Shown here in pieces: positions 15,461 through 20,508 of a DNA stretch of 20,508 bases. How positions within the stretch are numbered: position 1 is the stretch's first letter; each line of letters starts with the position of its first letter. Below the pieces are notes generated by a model, which made no database searches, was not told the DNA's origin, and saw nothing but the letters and a program-made list of their open reading frames with translations. The position numbers were made by a program, and so were the translations under genes. This stretch comes from Haloimpatiens massiliensis (lineage in GTDB: Bacteria > Bacillota > Clostridia > Clostridiales > Clostridiaceae): positions 1,303,992 through 1,324,499 of the forward strand of contig NZ_LT854640.1 of assembly GCF_900184255.1 (NCBI RefSeq). The letters run 5' to 3'.

Positions 15461-15506
15461 GATTAAACCACAAAAAGGTACAATGTGGTGGAATTATAGG
15501 ATAATC
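15461..15506 (+). mobile_element. 46-bp minimal MITE derivative (copy 4) with perfect 8-bp target duplication
   Basis: The left 37 bp (GATTAAACCACAAAAAGG then TACAATGTGGTGGAATTAT) match an outer arm of the family, and the last 9 bp (AGGATAATC) match the opposite tip; everything between is gone. The duplication AACTTAAT at 15453-15460 and 15507-15514 is exact. Confidence 0.8.
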
Positions 15507-15539
15507 AACTTAATTAATTTAAATTATTATATTTCAGTG

Positions 15540-15577
15540 AAAAACCTTATTATAAATCACTTTAAAATAAGGTTTTT
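15540..15577 (-). terminator. Terminator after the small membrane-protein gene
   Basis: AAAAACCTTATT (15540-15551) pairs perfectly with AATAAGGTTTTT (15566-15577). On the minus strand the 3' arm ends in TTTTT. It starts 15 bp past the stop codon at 15592. Confidence 0.8.
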
Positions 15578-15591
15578 CTTTTAAAAAAATT

Positions 15592-16035
15592 CTAGATTTT
15601 ACTCCAATTGTACTTTTTCTTCTCTTCTTCTAATTGCTTTTTCTTCTCTCTTTTAATATTTAAAAGTAGTAAGTACCCTCCTATTAAACAGATATATCCC
15701 GTTACACTACTCTTTTTTATGCTACTTTTTTCAGATTGTATATCCACCTTTAACATTTCTACTTTTTCTTTTGGGATCTCCTTAACATTTATTAAATACT
15801 CCATTTTTCCCTTTGTAGACATTCCTTGCCAAGCCCCACCTAATGCACACATTAACGCAACAATTATAAAAGCTATAAACACAAAATTTTTAAAACCACT
15901 TTCACTACCCTTGTATTTAACTAAAAAGTTTCTTATTATAAGTACCGTAGAAACTATTGCTAAAATAACATTTAAAATAACTATAAATGTAACTATAATA
16001 TCTCCCCCTTTTCTTAGTTTCTTCAAATTTACCAT
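15592..16035 (-). CDS. Small integral membrane protein, unknown function
   Basis: The ORF gives 147 residues with three hydrophobic segments (about residues 14-34 VTFIVILNVILAIVSTVLII, 50-68 FVFIAFIIVALMCALGGAW, and 112-126 GYICLIGGYLLLLNI). It ends in a highly charged tail (KREKKKQLEEEKKKYNWSKI). I do not recognise the family. The ATG at 16035 has no ribosome binding site. The best site, AAAGGGGGAGAT, lies inside the ORF at codons 9-12 and is followed after 6 nt only by ATA (15996-15994), a very rare start. Either ATA is used, a former ATG has been lost, or the far ATG works weakly. MITE copy 3 begins 39 bp upstream. Confidence 0.6.
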   Translation of the reverse strand: MVNLKKLRKGGDIIVTFIVILNVILAIVSTVLIIRNFLVKYKGSESGFKNFVFIAFIIVALMCALGGAWQGMSTKGKMEYLINVKEIPKEKVEMLKVDIQSEKSSIKKSSVTGYICLIGGYLLLLNIKREKKKQLEEEKKKYNWSKI

Positions 16036-16073
16036 ATATATACATTAACGTCAATACTATTATATATATTAAT

Positions 16074-16325
16074 GATTATCCCACAAAAGCATTATATTAC
16101 CTTAATTATGAAATTCTTCTTTTAGACAGATAAAATTATCGTAAGCCTGGCAAGGACGCCAGGCTAGCGAACCTGAGGCAGGACGCTGAATGTGAGCGTT
16201 AGATAATTTTATATGGCTAAAAGATTAGAATTTCTTAAATTAAATTTATTGTTCCGAGCTCTTATGCAAGTCATGAAGGAGAAATTTCATAATTCCACCA
16301 CATTGTACCTTATTGTGGGATAATC
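16074..16325 (+). mobile_element. Palindromic MITE-like repeat, copy 3, with structured module and perfect 8-bp target duplication
   Basis: Ends GATTATCCCACAAAAGC and TATTGTGGGATAATC are clean inverted repeats. The flanking duplication ATATTAAT at 16066-16073 and 16326-16333 is exact. The left arm has lost about 55 bp relative to copy 2 (it jumps from AATTATGAAATT to CTTCTTTTAGACAG), but the nested structured module and the right arm are complete. Confidence 0.88.
16130..16212 (+). ncRNA. Possible structured RNA module inside MITE copy 3
   Basis: ATAAAATTATC (16130-16140) pairs perfectly with GATAATTTTAT (16202-16212). Inside, GCCTGGC (16145-16151) pairs perfectly with GCCAGGC (16158-16164), followed by the AGCG-AA-CCTG / CAGG-A-CGCT hairpin. 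Differences from the module at 7424 change a G-C pair into a G-U pair, keeping the stem. Expression is not known. Confidence 0.42.
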
Positions 16326-16379
16326 ATATTAATACTATAATTAAAATTTTATATTAGGAATTATAGTTTACCAATAATA

Positions 16380-16423
16380 AAAGGTATATGTACTTAAGTA
16401 TTACACCTAGACAATATACCTTT
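16380..16423 (-). terminator. Terminator of the V-ATPase operon
   Basis: AAAGGTATAT (16380-16389) pairs perfectly with ATATACCTTT (16414-16423). On the minus strand the hairpin ends in TTTTATTATT, about 100 bp past the ntpD stop. Confidence 0.7.
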
Positions 16424-16438
16424 CATTTATAATATTAC

Positions 16439-16513
16439 GATTATAGTACAAAAATATTACATTACTTGAATTATGGATTTTTTTACATATTATACCTTTT
16501 TTGCGGTTTAATC
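16439..16513 (+). mobile_element. Short decayed MITE derivative (copy 5)
   Basis: GATTATAGTACAAAAATA then TTACATTACTTGAATTATGGA matches the left arm, and TTATACCTTTTTTGCGGTTTAATC matches the right tip with several substitutions. The inner part is deleted. Flanks ATATTAC / ATATTAT suggest a worn target duplication. It ends 11 bp before the ntpD stop. Confidence 0.6.
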
Positions 16514-16524
16514 ATATTATATTT

Positions 16525-17148
16525 TTATTCTTTATATTTTTTCTTCTTTTTCTTTACCATTTTTAATCTAAAAAAATCTTCTCTTTCCTTTTCCTCTAAT
16601 ACTTCTGATATAAATTTAACTCTTTCCTGCAATTTTGGAATTTGTATATTTTCAAGGGCATTAGCCCTTTTTTGTGTTTTTTTAACTTCCACTGCTAATC
16701 TGTAAACTGCATTTTCTACTTCTGCCATTTCATATATCAAGTATTTAACTTCATTAAATTTTTTATATGCAATATCCATGGCTGTATTACTTCTGTGAAA
16801 GCTATAACTTGGTTGTATAAGCTTTTTTTCATAATTTAAATGAGGCACTTCAACCCCCATGACACTTTTAAATCTTATATTATAATCTTCAGTTTCCGGT
16901 ATTGCCATGGAAATATCAGAAACTGAAGATATTCCCATAGTTATATTTGCCTGCCTTAACGCCTCATATGCTTCACTAAAAGTAGAGTTTATCCTATGCT
17001 GAAGTTTTTCAGCTCTAGATATGTAGGACATCATTTCCCTTATTAAAACATTTCTTTTTTGGTCTAAAAGCTGAAATCCTTTCCTAGAAAACTCTAATGT
17101 ATTTTGAGCACTTATTAAATTTGATTTTGTAGGAGCTATTTGTTGCAT
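16525..17148 (-). CDS. ntpD: V-type ATP synthase subunit D
   Basis: This 207-residue subunit forms the central rotor shaft of the V1 part, turning inside the A3B3 ring. The N-terminus MQQIAPTKSNLISAQNTLEF and the following helix (RKGFQLLDQKRNVLIREM) are classic, as is the C-terminal helix NALENIQIPKLQERVKFISE. The protein is almost entirely coiled-coil helix and ends in a lysine-rich tail (MVKKKKKKYKE), somewhat more basic than usual. The ATG shares one base with the ntpB stop (TAATG) and has AGGAG upstream inside ntpB, so translation is coupled. It is the last gene of the operon, followed by the terminator at 16380-16423. Confidence 0.95.
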   Translation of the reverse strand: MQQIAPTKSNLISAQNTLEFSRKGFQLLDQKRNVLIREMMSYISRAEKLQHRINSTFSEAYEALRQANITMGISSVSDISMAIPETEDYNIRFKSVMGVEVPHLNYEKKLIQPSYSFHRSNTAMDIAYKKFNEVKYLIYEMAEVENAVYRLAVEVKKTQKRANALENIQIPKLQERVKFISEVLEEKEREDFFRLKMVKKKKKKYKE

Positions 17149-18527
17149 TATTCACCACTCCTATAATATTTTTCAAGAATTTTAGGACTCACTCTATCTA
17201 ATTCATTTTTAGGCAAGATGGAAATAATACTCCAGGCTAAATCTAAAGTTTCTCCTATACTTCTATTTTCTTCATATCCTTGCTTTAAAAATCTTTCCTC
17301 AAAATCTTCTCCAAATTTTATATAACTTTTATCTAATTCCGACAGTTCTTCCTGTCCTATTACCTGAGCTAGTGCTCTAACTTCCTGAACATGAGAATAA
17401 GAAGCAAATAATTGATTGGCAACTTCTCCATGATCATCTCGCGTATATCCTTCCCCTATGCCATCCTTCATAAGTCTGGATAGCGAAGGCAATATATTAA
17501 CTGGAGGGTATACATTCTTTTGATATATATCCCTGTTAAGCACTATTTGTCCTTCGGTAATATATCCCGTTAAATCTGGTACTGGGTGAGTTATATCATC
17601 ATTAGGCATAGATACTATAGGTATTTGAGTTATAGATCCTCCTTTTCCTTTAATCATACCTGCTCTCTCATATAAAGAAGCTAAATCTGAGTATAAATAT
17701 CCCGGATAACCCTTTCTACTTGGTACTTCTTCTCTCGCAGAGGATAATTCTCTTAAAGCTTCACAATAACTAGTTATATCCGTCATTATAACAAGTATAT
17801 GCATATTTTCCTCAAAAGCTAGGTATTCTGCTGCAGTAAGAGCACACCTAGGAGTCATAACTCTTTCTACAATTGGGTCGTCTGCTAAATTTACATACAT
17901 AACCACCCTATCCAAAACTCCCGACTGCTGAAAGCTTTTTCTAAAAAACTCTGCATCATCATGTTTAATTCCCATAGCTGCAAATACTACTGCAAAATTT
18001 GAATTTTCTTCTTCACTAATCTTAGCTTGTCTTACAATTTGAGCTGCCAATTGATTATGGGGCATACCATTTCCTGAAAATATAGGTATTTTCTGTCCCC
18101 TTATTAAGGTGGTAAGACAATCTATAGACGATATACCAGTTTGAATAAAGTTTCTTGGGTATTTTCTAGCTACAGGGTTTATAGCTCTTCCATTTATATT
18201 ATACCTTTTCCTACTATAAATTCTGCCACCGCCATCTATAGGTTCTCCTATACCATTGAACTCTCTTCCTAAAATTTCTTTAGATAAGCTGACCTGCAGA
18301 GAATTTCCTGTAAAACTAACAGATGAATTATTTGTGGAAATGCCTGAAGTACCCTCAAATACCTGTATTGTCACCTTATCTTCATCAATTTGTACAACTT
18401 TACCCTTTTTATTTTCTTTTCCATCAACAGTTATATCTACAATTTCATCATAAGCTGCATTGTCTACATCTGATAATACTATTATAGGTCCTTGAATCTT
18501 GTCCAATAATAGATATTGCTTTTTCAA
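17148..18527 (-). CDS. ntpB: V-type ATP synthase subunit B (non-catalytic)
   Basis: This 459-residue subunit alternates with subunit A in the V1 hexamer. It is the non-catalytic member: the Walker A position reads FSGNGMPHNQLAAQI rather than GxxxxGKT. Other landmarks are GISSIDCLTTLIRGQKIP, MTDITSYCEALRE, PSRKGYPGYLYSDLASLYERAG and the C-terminal DLAWSIISILPKNELDRVSP. The start is TTG at 18527, 6 nt after AGGAGGT; the longer ATG at 18569 lies inside ntpA and has no site. The gap to the ntpA stop is 13 bp, filled by the ribosome binding site. Confidence 0.94.
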   Translation of the reverse strand: MKKQYLLLDKIQGPIIVLSDVDNAAYDEIVDITVDGKENKKGKVVQIDEDKVTIQVFEGTSGISTNNSSVSFTGNSLQVSLSKEILGREFNGIGEPIDGGGRIYSRKRYNINGRAINPVARKYPRNFIQTGISSIDCLTTLIRGQKIPIFSGNGMPHNQLAAQIVRQAKISEEENSNFAVVFAAMGIKHDDAEFFRKSFQQSGVLDRVVMYVNLADDPIVERVMTPRCALTAAEYLAFEENMHILVIMTDITSYCEALRELSSAREEVPSRKGYPGYLYSDLASLYERAGMIKGKGGSITQIPIVSMPNDDITHPVPDLTGYITEGQIVLNRDIYQKNVYPPVNILPSLSRLMKDGIGEGYTRDDHGEVANQLFASYSHVQEVRALAQVIGQEELSELDKSYIKFGEDFEERFLKQGYEENRSIGETLDLAWSIISILPKNELDRVSPKILEKYYRSGE

Positions 18528-18540
18528 ATTTCCACCTCCT

Positions 18541-20310
18541 CTACGCACTATACTGCTTAAATAATTCATTATAATATTTTTTTATACTTGCTTCTAAATT
18601 ATTTATAAGACTTAAATCTTCATTAGACACATTATATTTCATCTTATTCACACTATCATAAATCTCTTTGTTGTTTATTATAGATATAGGTATTCCCATT
18701 TTTACTGCCTTACATCCGTATTGATACAAACTATCTATAACCTTTAACATTTTATATTGCTTCTTAAGAGGAACATAAGTGTCATCCTTGTGGTATGCAT
18801 TTTGTTGAAGAAATGCAATCTTTAATACCTTAGCTATTTCTATAACTAGTCTTTGATCATCTGGCAACACATCTTCACCGACTAGTTTAACAATTTCTTG
18901 AAGTTTGCTCTCTTCAAAAAGTATTTTCATAGCCTTATTTCTAATTTCCATCATGTCTTTAGCTATATTTTCATCATACCAATCCTTAAGCGAATCTAAA
19001 TACCCACTGTAACTAGATAACCAATTGATGGCTGGATAATGTCTTGCATAGGCTAAATTTCTGTCGAGCCCTAAAAACACACTTACAAACCTCTTCGTAT
19101 TTAGAGTAACTGGTTCTGAAAAATCTCCTCCTGCTGGCGATACGGCTCCAATTACAGTTATAGAACCTTCACTGCCATTTAAATTTTCCGTGTAACCTGC
19201 TCTTTCATAGAACTCTGCCAATCTTGAAGGGAGATATGCAGGATATCCCTCCTCCGCCGGCATCTCTTCGAGTCTTCCAGATATTTCTCTAAGTGCTTCT
19301 GCCCACCTAGATGTAGAATCCGCCATTATGGCTACATGATACCCCATATCCCTAAAATATTCTGCAAAAGTAATGCCTGTATATATACTTGCTTCTCTAG
19401 CTGCCACAGGCATATTTGAAGTATTGGCTATAAGTACAGTTCTATTCATAATGCTCATACCAGTTCTAGGATCAATGAGTTTGGGAAAGTCCTCTAAAAC
19501 CTCTGTCATTTCATTTCCTCTTTCACCACATCCTATATACACTATAATATCTGCATCACACCATTTAGCTAATTGATGCTGAGTCATAGTTTTGCCTGTA
19601 CCAAATCCCCCTGGTATAGCTACTGTTCCTCCCTTAGCTAAGGGGAAAAATGTATCTAATATTCTTTGCCCCGTAATCAAAGGCTTTTCTATTGCCTTTC
19701 TACTTTTAATTGGTCTTGGAGTTCGTACTGGCCACATTTGATATAAAGGAAGCTTTTCTATTCTGTCTCCATTTTGAAGTTTTACCACCACTTCATTTAT
19801 ATTGTATTCGCCATCTTGTTTCTTATATATTACTTTTCCACTTATATCCCATGGAACCATTAGTCTATGTTCTATAGAATTCGTTTCTTTTACCAGAGCA
19901 TATACATCCCCTGGCTTTAAAATATCCCCTTCCATAGCAGTTATCTTCACATCCCAAAGTTTATGTTCATCTAGAGATATAAGGCCTATACCTTCTTCTA
20001 TAAAACCATAATTTATTTCATTTATTTTCTCTAAAGGTCTCTCTATACCATCAAATATATTTCCTATTATTCCTGGTCCTAATTTTAAAGATAAAGGTCT
20101 TCCTGTAGAGAATATTTCTTCTCCAACCTTAAGTCCTGAGGTTTCTTCATAAACTTGAATTGTGGCTATATCATCTTCTAATATTATTATTTCTCCTATT
20201 AACTTCTTTTGTCCAACAGTAACCATTTCTCTCATTTTAAAATTTTTCATGCCCTTGCCTTTTATAACTGGTCCATTAATTCCTACTATCATTCCTTTTA
20301 CGTTCTCCAA
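18541..20310 (-). CDS. ntpA: V-type ATP synthase subunit A (catalytic)
   Basis: This 589-residue catalytic subunit hydrolyses ATP to pump Na+ or H+ (or works in reverse). Walker A is GGFGTGKT (about residue 237), and the catalytic segment includes ECGERGNEMTEVL-type residues (seen as YIGCGERGNEMTEVLEDFP), ADSTSRWAEALREISGRLEE, AEEGYPAYLPSRLAEFYERAG and the arginine-rich C-terminal domain. The frame starts with TTG at 20310; comparison with the family (normally M-few-G-x-V/I-xx-V-x-GP) supports this start over ATG 20292, which would lose conserved GM. No good ribosome binding site precedes it. The 5' flank is the element-like sequence at 20311-20508. In related operons the subunit F gene directly precedes ntpA; it does not here. 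Confidence 0.94.
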   Translation of the reverse strand: MENVKGMIVGINGPVIKGKGMKNFKMREMVTVGQKKLIGEIIILEDDIATIQVYEETSGLKVGEEIFSTGRPLSLKLGPGIIGNIFDGIERPLEKINEINYGFIEEGIGLISLDEHKLWDVKITAMEGDILKPGDVYALVKETNSIEHRLMVPWDISGKVIYKKQDGEYNINEVVVKLQNGDRIEKLPLYQMWPVRTPRPIKSRKAIEKPLITGQRILDTFFPLAKGGTVAIPGGFGTGKTMTQHQLAKWCDADIIVYIGCGERGNEMTEVLEDFPKLIDPRTGMSIMNRTVLIANTSNMPVAAREASIYTGITFAEYFRDMGYHVAIMADSTSRWAEALREISGRLEEMPAEEGYPAYLPSRLAEFYERAGYTENLNGSEGSITVIGAVSPAGGDFSEPVTLNTKRFVSVFLGLDRNLAYARHYPAINWLSSYSGYLDSLKDWYDENIAKDMMEIRNKAMKILFEESKLQEIVKLVGEDVLPDDQRLVIEIAKVLKIAFLQQNAYHKDDTYVPLKKQYKMLKVIDSLYQYGCKAVKMGIPISIINNKEIYDSVNKMKYNVSNEDLSLINNLEASIKKYYNELFKQYSA

Positions 20311-20508
20311 GTTACGCCCTGCTACTCAAAACATGGTCAAATGTATCCATATTGAGATTCTTACTGCTTCAACGTACTCTGCCTTGCCTAAGCTACTACA
20401 GTTTGTATAGCACTCCACAGTCGTTAATTCCCCAAATAGCCTTGGGTACACATATAAGTGCTTGTTTAATTAAGCTATCTTATATTCTTTAGCATTGGCT
20501 AAATTTAT
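20311..20508 (-). mobile_element. Diverged element end (repeat B) abutting the ntpA start codon; runs off right edge
   Basis: No ORF is supported here. The sequence is related to 9476-9686 in the same orientation (see that entry for shared blocks) and ends at the ntpA start. On the minus strand its last bases read GAGTAGCAGGGCGTAAC just before TTG GAG AAC. I suspect the right end of an IS605/IStron-type element inserted between ntpF and ntpA. The rest of the element would lie to the right of the window. Confidence 0.45.

Noticed and set aside
15608..16048. Long plus-strand ORF opposite the small membrane protein
   Set aside because: It is Phe/Ser/Ile-rich antisense sequence of an AT-rich gene, without a ribosome binding site; the minus-strand frame has terminators placed correctly after it.

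Overview
The window is low-GC DNA with strong purine-rich ribosome binding sites (AGGAGG, AAGGAG), frequent TTG/GTG starts and a V-type ATPase operon. It looks like a Clostridium chromosome (C. botulinum / C. sporogenes / C. tetani type). The genus call is inference from gene content and style. No rRNA, tRNA or CRISPR array was seen.

Layout. 1-426 (minus) is the N-terminal part of a gene that runs off the left edge, probably a sigma-54 activator. It is divergent from a cysteine desulfidase-family gene (cyuA/yhaM type, 832-2118) that has a textbook -24/-12 sigma-54 promoter. From 2631 onward nearly every gene is on the minus strand: a MocR/GntR-aminotransferase regulator, D-Ala-D-Ala ligase, a soluble chemoreceptor whose C-terminal CZB zinc domain is cut off by one in-frame TGA, a DUF1292 protein, a MATE transporter, a phosphomannomutase/phosphoglucomutase, a decayed IS605-like element (truncated tnpB, broken tnpA), a ZIP metal transporter, tRNA 2-selenouridine synthase (mnmH/selU), a small membrane protein, and V-ATPase subunits D, B and A (operon order A-B-D). 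A 50-residue protein gene lies on the plus strand at 7121.

The intergenic DNA is unusually rich in repeats. One palindromic MITE-like family has five copies here, three of them with perfect 8-bp target duplications. Two copies carry a nested module that folds into a multi-stem RNA-like structure. An unrelated 231-bp palindrome lies at 2390-2620. Two diverged sequences related to each other abut the start codons of the MATE gene and of ntpA in the same orientation, and both genes lack a convincing local ribosome binding site. They may be right ends of IS605/IStron-type elements. At ntpA, joining the known IStron target TTGAT to the downstream sequence would rebuild an ATG start, so splicing is a testable idea.

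Functional themes: sulfur and selenium metabolism (cysteine desulfidase, 2-selenouridine tRNA), cell wall (Ddl), metal and drug transport (ZIP, MATE), taxis (chemoreceptor) and ion-motive ATPase.
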